A DNA stretch of 11,510 nucleotides from TC-15 sp034437275 (GCA_034437275.1 DAOTUD010000175.1:1-11510); one strand, 5' to 3'. Positions 1 to 5,894 are shown, counted from the first letter of the stretch. Notes: generated by a model not told the origin, from the sequence alone. Numbers and translations: made by a program.

Positions 1-52
1 AACGACCGTTGCTTCTTGCATTAACTCTGATAACTTGCGTGATCGGCCCGGA

Positions 53-160
53 TTTTACCCCTATCCCCCCGGCCCCCTTTCCCCGTAAACGGAGAAAGAG
101 GGAGTAAGTGCGCGGTTAAGCCCCTCTCCGCGCGCGGGGAGGGGTTTGGGGAGGGGTAAA
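53..160. repeat. Clustered-hairpin intergenic repeat, copy 1
   Basis: This non-coding block starts with TTTTACCCCT and ends with GAGGGGTAAA, so its ends are inverted repeats of each other. Two smaller hairpins lie inside it. One has the arms CTTTCCCCGT and ACGGAGAAAG, with a mismatch and a short loop (about 78-99). The other has CCCCTC and GAGGGG around a GC-rich core (about 121-144). A second copy with the same plan is at 11393-11496. The design (C-rich left arm, G-rich right arm, two internal hairpins, variable loops) fits a dispersed, folded intergenic element rather than a gene. No open reading frame of interest lies in 1-238. Function is unknown; a transcript could fold strongly here. 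Confidence 0.75.
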
Positions 161-218
161 CACGCGAGTTTCAACCGAGTTCGATACACTACCAAGCGTA
201 GAGACGCAGCACGCCGAG

Positions 219-238
219 GGCTGTGCTAAAATACAGCC
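219..238 (+). promoter_or_regulatory. Extended -10 promoter candidate inside a perfect inverted repeat
   Basis: A perfect 6-bp inverted repeat, GGCTGT (219-224) and ACAGCC (233-238), encloses the eight bases GCTAAAAT. The hexamer TAAAAT at 227-232, preceded by TGC (224-226), is a good extended -10 element. A transcript would begin about 7 bases later, essentially at the ATG at 239. No good -35 box is visible at the usual distance and no Shine-Dalgarno sequence precedes the ATG. The simplest reading is a leaderless message, with the palindrome as a possible operator over the -10 box. This is inferred from sequence only. Confidence 0.45.
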
Positions 239-796
239 ATGCTAATCCGTGCATTTGTGCTCATACTGACTGTCTTCGCGCTGTGCACCGGGCTGATCGC
301 CGGCGTGCGCGCCATCGGCCAGCGCCACACGCCGACCCCGGTCGATCTGGCGACGGGCGACTGCGCGCAGCCGTGCTGGCATGGCATCCGGCCCGGGGCC
401 AGCGGCGAGGACGCCTTCTACCGCGCGCTGGCGGCGTCCAACCTGTACACCGGGGACGCGCGCAGCCGGGATGGCGTCGTGCGCAGCTTCGACCTGTACG
501 CGCTGGGGCCGGTGCAACTGGCCGACGCACTGCACGTCTTCGGGCAGCCGGCGCGTGTGAGCTGCCTGGGCTGGACGCACTCCACGCGCTACCCGGGCCG
601 CCAGGTCGTGCTGCAAGCGCACGTCTATTTCGCGGCGGGATTGGTCCGCGTGGAGGTGATCCGCCCGGACGTCACGCTGCGCCTCACGCCCGACATGCAG
701 GTGCGGCAGATCAGCTACTTCGCGCCGGGCGAGCCGGTGTACCCGGTCGGGTCGCCAGTGTGGCGCGGCTTTCGCAGCTACCCGGCCTGCTACTAA
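239..796 (+). CDS. Hypothetical membrane-anchored or secreted protein, CWHGIRPG motif
   Basis: This 185-residue protein has a hydrophobic N-terminal segment (about residues 4-24, one Arg before it), a signal anchor or uncleaved signal peptide that puts the rest outside the cytoplasm. The exported part has Cys42, Cys46, Cys109 and Cys184, which could form disulfides. Cys42-Cys46 sit in the motif CAQPCWHGIRPG. Similar Cys-x-x-x-Cys-Trp-x-Gly-Ile-x-Pro-Gly starts are, as I recall, common in small uncharacterised Chloroflexota exported proteins; I cannot name a family. Cys16 lies within the hydrophobic segment but lacks a convincing lipobox. I chose the ATG at 239 because it begins the hydrophobic segment and matches the predicted transcript start. 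Another frame open across 223-1047 is a GC-rich shadow. The gene stands 84 bases before pfkA on the same strand. Function unknown. Confidence 0.75.
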   Translation: MLIRAFVLILTVFALCTGLIAGVRAIGQRHTPTPVDLATGDCAQPCWHGIRPGASGEDAFYRALAASNLYTGDARSRDGVVRSFDLYALGPVQLADALHVFGQPARVSCLGWTHSTRYPGRQVVLQAHVYFAAGLVRVEVIRPDVTLRLTPDMQVRQISYFAPGEPVYPVGSPVWRGFRSYPACY

Positions 797-869
797 CTGG
801 CCGCAGGCGCGCGCCCTTCGCTAGACTCTGGGTGAGCATGATGCAGGATCACACTATTCAGCAACCAAC

Positions 870-875
870 AGGAGG
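870..875 (+). promoter_or_regulatory. Shine-Dalgarno of pfkA
   Basis: AGGAGG lies five bases before the ATG at 881. It fixes the pfkA start and contrasts with the lack of such a site before the upstream gene. A weak -10-like TAGACT is at 822-827, but no matching -35 box is evident. Confidence 0.8.
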
Positions 876-880
876 ACACT

Positions 881-1852
881 ATGAAACGGATCGCGGTGCT
901 CACCAGCGGCGGGGATGCGCCCGGCATGAACGCGGCCATCCGCGCGGCGGTACGCTCCGGGCTGGACCGGAACTGGGAGGTCTTCGGGGTGCGGCACGGC
1001 TACCGGGGGCTGGTCGATGGCCAGTTCCAGGCGATGACCGCGCGTGACGTGGGCGGCATCATTCAGCAGGGCGGCACCATCCTCGGCAGCGCGCGCTGTC
1101 CTGAATTCAAGACCGTGGATGGCCGCCGCAAGGCCATTCGTGAACTCAACCAGCACGGCATCGAAGCTTTGATCGTGATCGGCGGCAACGGCTCGCAGAC
1201 CGGATCGCACGAGTTGAACAAAATGGGCTTCCCGGTGATGGGCGTGGCCTCGACGATTGACAACGACCTGTACGGCTCGCAGATCACCATCGGCGTCGAT
1301 ACCGCGCTGAATATCGCGCTGGAGGCTATCGACCGGCTGAAGGTCACCGCCAGTTCGCACAACCGCGCCTTCCTGGTCGAGACGATGGGGCGCAACTGCG
1401 GCTACCTGGCGCTGATGTCGGCCATCGCCGGCGGGGCGGAAGCAGTCGTCATCCCCGAATTCGAGACTCAGCCGGAGGACCTCGCCAACGCCATCGAACT
1501 CGCCTACGAGCGCGGCAAGGCGCACGCGATCATCGTCGTGGCCGAAGGGGCGAGCTACAACGCCGAACAACTGGCGCAGCACTTCAAGGAACACGACGAG
1601 GAACTGGGCTTCGCGCTGCGCGTCACGCGGCTGGGCCACGTCCAGCGCGGCGGGAACCCCGGCGCATTCGACCGCATCCTGGCGACGCGGCTGGCGGCGC
1701 GGGCGGTCGAGGAGATCGAGAAGGGTAACGATGGGCTGCTGGTCGGCCAGATGCAGGGCACCATCGGCACGATCCCACTGGACGAGGTGGTGGGCCACAC
1801 CAAAACGCTCGACCCGCACCTGTTCGAACTGGCGCGGGAGATGGCGTATTAA
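881..1852 (+). CDS. pfkA: 6-phosphofructokinase (phosphofructokinase A family)
   Basis: This 323-residue cytoplasmic enzyme phosphorylates fructose 6-phosphate to fructose 1,6-bisphosphate in glycolysis. It matches the E. coli PfkA family over its full length. Visible motifs are the phosphate loop LTSGGDAPGMN (7-17), R72 in GSARCPEF, catalytic TIDND (125-129, with D127 as the expected base), R162 after SSH, MGR (169-171), E222, and R247...H253-V-Q-R256. The allosteric-site residues R21, R25, E187 and K213 are kept; the E. coli R54 position is Ala54, with Arg55 next to it. Gly104 argues for ATP rather than pyrophosphate as donor, since PPi enzymes usually have Asp there. The residue before it, usually Asp103 (Mg contact), is Asn103. 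Its 3' end faces the histidine kinase gene, with 36 bases between the two stop codons. Assignment is secure; donor specificity is inferred. Confidence 0.95.
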   Translation: MKRIAVLTSGGDAPGMNAAIRAAVRSGLDRNWEVFGVRHGYRGLVDGQFQAMTARDVGGIIQQGGTILGSARCPEFKTVDGRRKAIRELNQHGIEALIVIGGNGSQTGSHELNKMGFPVMGVASTIDNDLYGSQITIGVDTALNIALEAIDRLKVTASSHNRAFLVETMGRNCGYLALMSAIAGGAEAVVIPEFETQPEDLANAIELAYERGKAHAIIVVAEGASYNAEQLAQHFKEHDEELGFALRVTRLGHVQRGGNPGAFDRILATRLAARAVEEIEKGNDGLLVGQMQGTIGTIPLDEVVGHTKTLDPHLFELAREMAY

Positions 1853-1889
1853 ACGCCCGGCTGAAATGTCAGGAAATGAGGCCGGCGTT
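1852..1889. terminator. Imperfect hairpin between convergent genes, possible bidirectional terminator
   Basis: AACGCCCGGC (1852-1861) can pair with GCCGGCGTT (1881-1889) with one bulged C, over a 19-base loop. The arms overlap the ends of pfkA and of the opposing kinase gene, as is common for shared terminators. No clear T-run follows on either strand, so the call is weak. Confidence 0.3.
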
Positions 1890-3277
1890 CAGTCCCACTG
1901 CTCTTCGGGGGTGTCCGGCGGGTCGGAGTCGAGCCGGGTGGCCTGGCTGGGGATCGTCGCAGCTTCGGGATCGACCGGCGGCTCGTCGATCTGCGGGGCG
2001 GCGGGCATGTCGGGCAGCGGATCCTGCGCCGCCGCGATCCCCTCCAGCGGCAGGCCGAGCGTAAACGTGCTGCCCTCGCCCACTTTCGACGCCACCGTCA
2101 GGTAACCGCCGTGCGCCTCGGCCACCGCGCGCGCCACGAACAAGCCCTGCCCCAACCCGCGCGGGTCGAGGACCTTGCCGGACGGGGTGCGTGCCTCGCC
2201 GCGATAGAACCGCTCGAAGATGCGCGGGCGGTCCAGGTCGCTGATGCCGGTGCCGGTGTCGCTGATTTCGATCAGCACATGTCCATCCGCAACATGCCCG
2301 GCCCGGACCACGATGCTGCCGCCTGCCTCGGTGTAATTGATGCTGTTGTCGATCAGGTGCCCGATGGCCCACTGCAAACGCCGGTCGTCCCCGACCAGAT
2401 GCAGGTTGCGCCGGGCCGCGATCATCACGCCGATGGTCAGGTCAACCTTGCGGATGCGCGCATCGAAGCCGTGGATGATGCGGAACAGCAGCGCCTCGAG
2501 TTCGACGTCCTGCTGGCGTACCGCGAAGCTGCCCGCGCCGATCTCGGAAATATCAAGCAGTTCGATGATCATCCGGTCCAGCACGGCCACGTTGCGGCTG
2601 ATCGCTTCCAGGAATTTTCGGTTCTGCGGGCGGTCTTCGGACGTGGCCAGCAGCACCTCGCTCATGCCCTTGATCGCGGCCAGCGGCGTGCGGAGTTCGT
2701 GGCTCATCTGCGTCACGAACTGGTCCTTCAGCCGGTCGGACAGCGCGTCGTGCGTCACGTCGCGCAGCATGAGCACCGTGCCCAGCCGTGTCCCCTCCTG
2801 ATCGGCCACAATGGCCAACTGCGCGCCGATCACGCGGTCGTTGACCTCGACACGCTGCGCGTCGCCGAGCGTGACCTCGCCGTCGAGCACGGTCTGGTGG
2901 CGCGCGGCCCGGAACATGCGGCCCAGGTCGCTCGCCCAAAACTGGCGCGTCGAGCCGATCAACTCGTGGGCCGCGCGGTTCATCAACACCACCCGCCCCT
3001 CAGTATCCTGCATGATCACGCCTTCGCTGATCACGGCCAGCAGCCCCGTCAGCCGCGCGATATCGACCGCCTGGGTTTTGGCCAGGCGCTTCAGGCGTTC
3101 GGCCCGGAGGTGTAACTTCCGGGTGGCGTCGTCGCGCTGCTGGCTCTTGCGGCGCAGCCCGCCGTACAGCCGGCCAAACAACCGCCCGGTGTTGGTCCCC
3201 AATGCATCGACAGACTGCAGCATCCCGGCCAACAGTCCGGAGCGATCTTCAGATGCGGGATTTTGCGGGGTAGACAT
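1889..3277 (-). CDS. Soluble PAS-domain sensor histidine kinase
   Basis: This 462-residue protein has no membrane segment. Its order is a basic, probably coiled-coil N-terminal region (about 35-72), a PAS domain (about 72-172, VISEGVIMQDTEGRVVLMN), a dimerisation/phosphotransfer domain with the canonical H-box SHELRTPLAAIKG (phospho-accepting H193), and a HATPase domain. The last has an N-box (N311 in LIDNSINYT), G1 (DTGTG, 340-344), F-box (RIFERFYRG) and G2 (GLGQGL). All residues for autophosphorylation are present. A Pro/Asp/Glu-rich tail (about 411-462) looks disordered. GAGGG at 3286-3290 is eight bases before the ATG. It lies 34 bases after the receiver gene at 3312-3728, so the two are probably one operon and a cognate pair. 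It is related to the larger kinase-like protein at 5948-8227, with matching PAS, N-box and G2 surroundings. The ligand is unknown. Confidence 0.93.
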   Translation of the reverse strand: MSTPQNPASEDRSGLLAGMLQSVDALGTNTGRLFGRLYGGLRRKSQQRDDATRKLHLRAERLKRLAKTQAVDIARLTGLLAVISEGVIMQDTEGRVVLMNRAAHELIGSTRQFWASDLGRMFRAARHQTVLDGEVTLGDAQRVEVNDRVIGAQLAIVADQEGTRLGTVLMLRDVTHDALSDRLKDQFVTQMSHELRTPLAAIKGMSEVLLATSEDRPQNRKFLEAISRNVAVLDRMIIELLDISEIGAGSFAVRQQDVELEALLFRIIHGFDARIRKVDLTIGVMIAARRNLHLVGDDRRLQWAIGHLIDNSINYTEAGGSIVVRAGHVADGHVLIEISDTGTGISDLDRPRIFERFYRGEARTPSGKVLDPRGLGQGLFVARAVAEAHGGYLTVASKVGEGSTFTLGLPLEGIAAAQDPLPDMPAAPQIDEPPVDPEAATIPSQATRLDSDPPDTPEEQWD

Positions 3278-3311
3278 ACCAGCGGCCCTCGTTATTCGCC
3301 ATCACCGACCA

Positions 3312-3728
3312 TCACTTGCCATTTTGCTTTTTGCTGGCATGGACGTCGTCCAGTTTTTGCTTCAGTTCCAAAAGATCCGGCAGCGGCTTGTGGATGATGT
3401 GATCCACGCCATCTACATTATACATGTCTTTGCGCTCGCCTTCCGACAGGCTGAACGCCGTCATCAGCACGATGGGAATCTGCTTGAAGACGTCGATGCT
3501 GCGCATCCGCCGGGCGATTTCGTTGCCCTTTGGCCCTGGCATCCGAATATCCATCAGGGCCAGTTCGGGCAGTTCGCCGTTGTACGTGCCAGCCTCGACC
3601 TGGTCCAGCCATGCAAAGGCCTCTTTGCCGTTGCGGAATTCGATTGCCGTGTGGCCCCATGCGCCAAACATGACCTTGACAATGTTACGGATATCGTCCT
3701 CATCTTCAACCACGAGCCAGGTTGTCAC
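3312..3728 (-). CDS. Stand-alone response regulator receiver (CheY-like)
   Basis: This 138-residue protein is a receiver domain and nothing else. Acidic residues E8-D9 in LVVEDED, phospho-acceptor D60 in ALMDIRMP, T90 in LMTAF and K114 in HKPLP form a complete phosphorylation site. I chose the GTG at 3728-3726 because GGAGG (3741-3737) lies eight bases upstream. An upstream in-frame TTG at 3743 overlaps that ribosome site and is unlikely to be used. With this start every key residue has the same number as in the divergent paralogue at 3958-4569. The segment before the acceptor (GTYNGELPEL) is slightly longer than in typical receivers and is shared with that paralogue. With no output domain it probably acts through protein contact or as a phosphate relay or sink. 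The histidine kinase 34 bases downstream is the likely phosphate donor. Confidence 0.92.
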   Translation of the reverse strand: MTTWLVVEDEDDIRNIVKVMFGAWGHTAIEFRNGKEAFAWLDQVEAGTYNGELPELALMDIRMPGPKGNEIARRMRSIDVFKQIPIVLMTAFSLSEGERKDMYNVDGVDHIIHKPLPDLLELKQKLDDVHASKKQNGK

Positions 3729-3736
3729 GCAAAATT

Positions 3737-3741
3737 CCTCC
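3737..3741 (-). promoter_or_regulatory. Shine-Dalgarno that decides the GTG start of the minus-strand receiver
   Basis: On the minus strand GGAGG is followed, eight bases later, by GTG at 3728. The alternative TTG at 3743 overlaps this site and could not use it. Confidence 0.75.
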
Positions 3742-3767
3742 AAAGGTTACGAGTCATGCCGTTCAGA

Positions 3768-3796
3768 TTTATAGTTTATAGTACCGCGTTTTGCAG
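3768..3796 (-). promoter_or_regulatory. Promoter candidate for the receiver-kinase operon
   Basis: Read on the minus strand, TATAAA (plus positions 3773-3768) is 17 bases from CTGCAA (plus 3796-3791). The -10 is good and the -35 poor (three of six matches). It lies about 40 bases before the receiver start and inside the inverted-repeat region, so it would be open to control by whatever binds there. Confidence 0.35.
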
Positions 3797-3811
3797 TTGA
3801 ATGGTACTATA
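3777..3811. repeat. Nine-base perfect inverted repeat between divergent regulators
   Basis: TATAGTACC (3777-3785) and GGTACTATA (3803-3811) are exact reverse complements separated by 17 bases. A further TATAGT abuts the left arm at 3770-3775, giving a tandem TATAGTT-TATAGTA. The arms could bind a dimeric regulator. The right arm also contains TGG-TACTAT (3802-3810), an extended -10-like sequence on the plus strand. Confidence 0.55.
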
Positions 3812-3828
3812 CAGGCTAGGGGTTTGGC

Positions 3829-3851
3829 CAGTTGCGCCCACGCGCCAACTG
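3829..3851. repeat. Short GC-rich imperfect palindrome, possible operator or RNA hairpin
   Basis: CAGTT and AACTG (3829-3833, 3847-3851), then GCGC and GCGC (3834-3837, 3842-3845), pair around the loop CCAC with one bulged C. It lies between the two divergent promoter candidates and has no T-run, so an operator is as plausible as a transcript hairpin. Confidence 0.35.
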
Positions 3852-3858
3852 CGTTAAC

Positions 3859-3906
3859 TTGCAGTTTGAAGGCCTGCCACCTATATTGTACAGTACATGG
3901 TATAGT
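3859..3906 (+). promoter_or_regulatory. Promoter candidates and palindrome upstream of the plus-strand operon
   Basis: TTGCAG (3859-3864) is 17 bases from TATATT (3882-3887), a workable -35/-10 pair. A second candidate, TGG-TATAGT (3898-3906), is an extended -10. Between them is a perfect palindrome with a central A, TGTAC-A-GTACA (3887-3897), which could be an operator. The segment TTGCAGTTTGAAGG (3859-3872) resembles TTGCAGTTGAATGG at 3791-3804. The whole region is clearly more AT-rich than the flanking genes. Confidence 0.45.
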
Positions 3907-3942
3907 AAGCGTGCCCGTTTGTGGGGCATCATGTTACCAGCG

Positions 3943-3949
3943 AGGGGAG
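3943..3949 (+). promoter_or_regulatory. Shine-Dalgarno that decides the TTG start of the plus-strand receiver
   Basis: AGGGGAG is followed eight bases later by TTG at 3958. The in-frame ATG at 3931 lies before this site, and the in-frame ATG at 3970 would remove most of the first beta strand. Confidence 0.6.
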
Positions 3950-3957
3950 TTGGACCG

Positions 3958-4569
3958 TTGTCTACCTGGATGGTTGTCGAGGACGAGCCGGACATTTATG
4001 ATGTGCTGCTCGCCATGTTTGAAATCTGGGGTATCGAGGGTGTCGCGTTTGTCGACGGTGCAGAAGCCGTGTCCTGGATCGAAGACGTCGACCAGGGGCG
4101 CGTGCGGGGCGAACTGCCGGAACTGGCGATCCTGGATATCCGTTTACCCGAAGTCAGCGGCCCGGAGGTGGGCAACCGCCTGCGCAAAAGCCCGATCCTG
4201 GGCGATATTGCGATCGTGCTGATCACGGCCTACCGGCTCTCGCCTGAAGAGGAAGAAAAGGTGATCAAGCAGGCCCAGGCCGACCTGTTGATGTACAAGC
4301 CGCTGCCGGCGATGGCGGAACTGCGCAGCACGATGGACAGCGTGATCGCCAAGCACAAAAAGGCCAAAGCCGACGGTCCGGCGGCCAGCACCACCCCAAC
4401 CCCGCCGGAGAAGCCGGCGTCGTCACCGGCCCAGCAGCAGCAACCGCAAAAACCGGCGTCATCATCGACGCCATCGTCGTCTTCGCCAACCTCTGCGTCC
4501 GACCAAACCAAGCCGGCCCAGCCCGATAGCAAATCCAGGTCGCAGAATTCCAAATCGCCGGATAACTAA
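3958..4569 (+). CDS. Response regulator receiver with disordered Ser/Pro/Gln tail
   Basis: This 203-residue protein has a receiver domain (1 to about 128) and a low-complexity tail. The phosphorylation site is complete: E8-D9 (MVVEDEPD), D60 (AILDIRLP), T90 (LITAY) and K114 (YKPLP). The tail (about 130-203) is rich in Lys, Ser, Pro, Thr and Gln with runs such as QQQQ and SSSS and repeats of KPASS. It has no recognisable DNA-binding or enzyme domain. I chose the TTG at 3958 because a good ribosome site precedes it and because it then aligns residue for residue with the paralogue at 3312-3728, including the shared STW/TTW start and GELPEL segment. Longer frames reach back to 3832 but run through promoter-like sequence; the ATG at 3931 is the main alternative. 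First gene of a probable five-gene operon. Output is presumably by protein contact. Confidence 0.88.
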   Translation: MSTWMVVEDEPDIYDVLLAMFEIWGIEGVAFVDGAEAVSWIEDVDQGRVRGELPELAILDIRLPEVSGPEVGNRLRKSPILGDIAIVLITAYRLSPEEEEKVIKQAQADLLMYKPLPAMAELRSTMDSVIAKHKKAKADGPAASTTPTPPEKPASSPAQQQQPQKPASSSTPSSSSPTSASDQTKPAQPDSKSRSQNSKSPDN

Positions 4570-4591
4570 GCCCTTACTGGCTGGTTGCACT

Positions 4592-4610
4592 GCTCGCTCG
4601 TGGAGCGAGC
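4592..4610 (+). repeat. Perfect 8-bp stem-loop in the operon leader gap
   Basis: GCTCGCTC and GAGCGAGC form a perfect 8-bp stem with the loop GTG, in the 61-base gap between the receiver stop and the next gene. No T-run follows, so it is not a standard intrinsic terminator. It could be a partial terminator, an mRNA processing or stability element, or a dispersed palindrome. Confidence 0.5.
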
Positions 4611-4630
4611 CTATGGACGGGTGAAAGACA

Positions 4631-5350
4631 ATGGAAAATATTAATCCTTCCCGCAATATTGCCCGGCGTGGACGCTACTATTTGTTCATGGGCAGCCTGG
4701 CATTTTTTGGCGGCGCGATTGCGATTGCCCTGGGGGCACTATCGCTGATCGTGCCGCTGTCGACGCAGGCCCTGTTCCAGATTTTGTTTGCGCTGATGGT
4801 CATCATCGGCGTGATTGTATCGATCGCGGGGCTGGTCGGCGTCTTCCGGGGGCTTACGCTGCAAAAGGACAACCCGCTGGCCTACATGGTCGGCAAAGTC
4901 CTGGAACGCTTCCTGGACAACAGCTACACCTACCTGCGCAACGTGAACAAACGGCGCGTGGGCTATATCGACGCGGTGCTGGTTGGCCCGCCGGGGGTGC
5001 TGGTCTTCCGCATCGTGGACTATACCGGCATGTGGATCAACGAGCGCGCCGAATGGGTCAACCGCACCAATGACAAGCTGCGCCCCGCCAAAACCAACCC
5101 CACCCGCGAGTGTGTGCATGATATTTACGCGCTGCGCAAATTCCTCAAGCGGCACGGCCTGGAGCGCGTGCCGGTTTACGGGATCGTGGTCTTCACGGAG
5201 GAAAACGTCCGGCTGGAGGCAGAAGGCCCGGTTGTGCCGGTCTGCGAAGCCCACACGGTCTACAAAGTGATGTCGCGCAATTACCTGAAGGACGAGCGCA
5301 TCACGCCCCCCACCATCAGCGCGACGGTCGACGCGATCATCGACGGCTGA
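4631..5350 (+). CDS. Two-helix membrane protein with NERD-like domain lacking catalytic residues
   Basis: This 239-residue protein has two hydrophobic helices (about 17-41 and 47-73) and a cytoplasmic domain (about 100-205). The domain resembles NERD (nuclease-related domain). GYIDAVLVGPPGVLVFRIVDYTG (111-133) lines up with the usual 'IDHVLVGPxGVFVIETKNYxG', and NPTREC...ALRKFL (156-172) with the usual NPxRQ...AxALRxLL helix. D114 is kept. The family's Glu-x-Lys is replaced by Arg127-Ile-Val129, so nuclease activity is doubtful and a binding role more likely. This is my pattern match, not a profile hit. The ATG at 4631 has only a weak ribosome site (GGACGGGTGA upstream). The following gene starts seven bases after the stop, so the two are likely co-translated. 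Being next to a receiver and a sensor kinase suggests a membrane-side signalling partner, which is inference. Confidence 0.7.
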   Translation: MENINPSRNIARRGRYYLFMGSLAFFGGAIAIALGALSLIVPLSTQALFQILFALMVIIGVIVSIAGLVGVFRGLTLQKDNPLAYMVGKVLERFLDNSYTYLRNVNKRRVGYIDAVLVGPPGVLVFRIVDYTGMWINERAEWVNRTNDKLRPAKTNPTRECVHDIYALRKFLKRHGLERVPVYGIVVFTEENVRLEAEGPVVPVCEAHTVYKVMSRNYLKDERITPPTISATVDAIIDG

Positions 5351-5357
5351 GGGCGGT

Positions 5358-5894
5358 ATGGGGGACTCCACCCACGACCCCACCCCACCGCGTACCATCC
5401 GGTGGCGCAGACTGGTGCTGGCGATCCTGCTGGCGGTGCTCGTGCCGGCCGGGGCAGCCTGGTGGCGCGGCTGGTCCCCGTTCGCCGAGGACGCCCCGCC
5501 GCCGCCCACACCTGCCCCGGCTCTGACGCTCACCGTGCCGGTCGAAGATCACTGGCCCGACGACGTGCCCTCCACCCCCTACGCCGCCCCGGCGCGCATC
5601 AAAAACGTCCTGAGCACACGCGGCGCGCAGCACGGCTACCAGTTCGCCGGGACCGCCGGGCAGCAGTGGGCGCTGACGGTCGAACCCTGGGCCAGCGCCC
5701 TCGACCCGCTGGTGATCGTGTACGGCCCGGACGGTGACATCCTGGCGCGTGCCGACGACCAGCCCGGCGGCGGCCTCACGGCGCATCTGCGCATCGACGC
5801 GCTGCCCGCCACCGGCCCCTACCGTGTGCTGGTGCGTTCGTCCCAGGGCGGCAACACCACCGGGGCCTACATCCTCACGCTGCTGGTCCGTTAG
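5358..5894 (+). CDS. Membrane-anchored exported protein with PPC-like beta domain
   Basis: This 178-residue protein has a basic N-terminus (RTIRWRR, 12-18), one transmembrane helix (about 19-36), a Pro/Ala-rich linker (45-56) and a C-terminal beta domain (about 85-176). That domain resembles the bacterial pre-peptidase C-terminal (PPC) fold: a YQFAGTAGQQWALTVEP strand pair, DPLVIVYGPDGDILARADD, and a closing GPYRVLVRSSQG...GAYILTLL. PPC domains usually sit on secreted proteins as binding or localisation modules; no catalytic domain is attached here. The helix should place the domain outside the membrane. GAGGG (5349-5353), overlapping the upstream stop, is close to the ATG. Its place between a membrane NERD-like protein and a transmembrane sensor suggests an accessory to envelope sensing, but this is only context. 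Confidence 0.75.
   Translation: MGDSTHDPTPPRTIRWRRLVLAILLAVLVPAGAAWWRGWSPFAEDAPPPPTPAPALTLTVPVEDHWPDDVPSTPYAAPARIKNVLSTRGAQHGYQFAGTAGQQWALTVEPWASALDPLVIVYGPDGDILARADDQPGGGLTAHLRIDALPATGPYRVLVRSSQGGNTTGAYILTLLVR

Noticed and set aside
53..160. CRISPR array or rRNA fragment
   Set aside because: There are no regularly spaced identical repeats with unique spacers, and no rRNA signature; the block is one folded unit.
223..1047. Open frame of 274 codons spanning the small exported protein and the start of pfkA
   Set aside because: It overlaps both real genes out of frame and is Arg/Ala/Gly-rich; the 239-796 frame has a hydrophobic leader and ordered Cys pattern instead.
854..1819. Minus-strand open frame of 321 codons over pfkA
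   Set aside because: It lies antisense to an unmistakable pfkA and reflects codon-position GC bias only.
2111..3115. Plus-strand open frame of 334 codons over the soluble kinase gene
   Set aside because: It is antisense to a complete PAS/HisKA/HATPase protein; its composition is His/Ala/Val/Asp-rich without motifs.
3832..3957. Longer N-terminus for the plus-strand receiver
   Set aside because: The added residues come from promoter-like, palindromic DNA, no good ribosome site precedes them, and the TTG at 3958 gives exact alignment with the paralogue.
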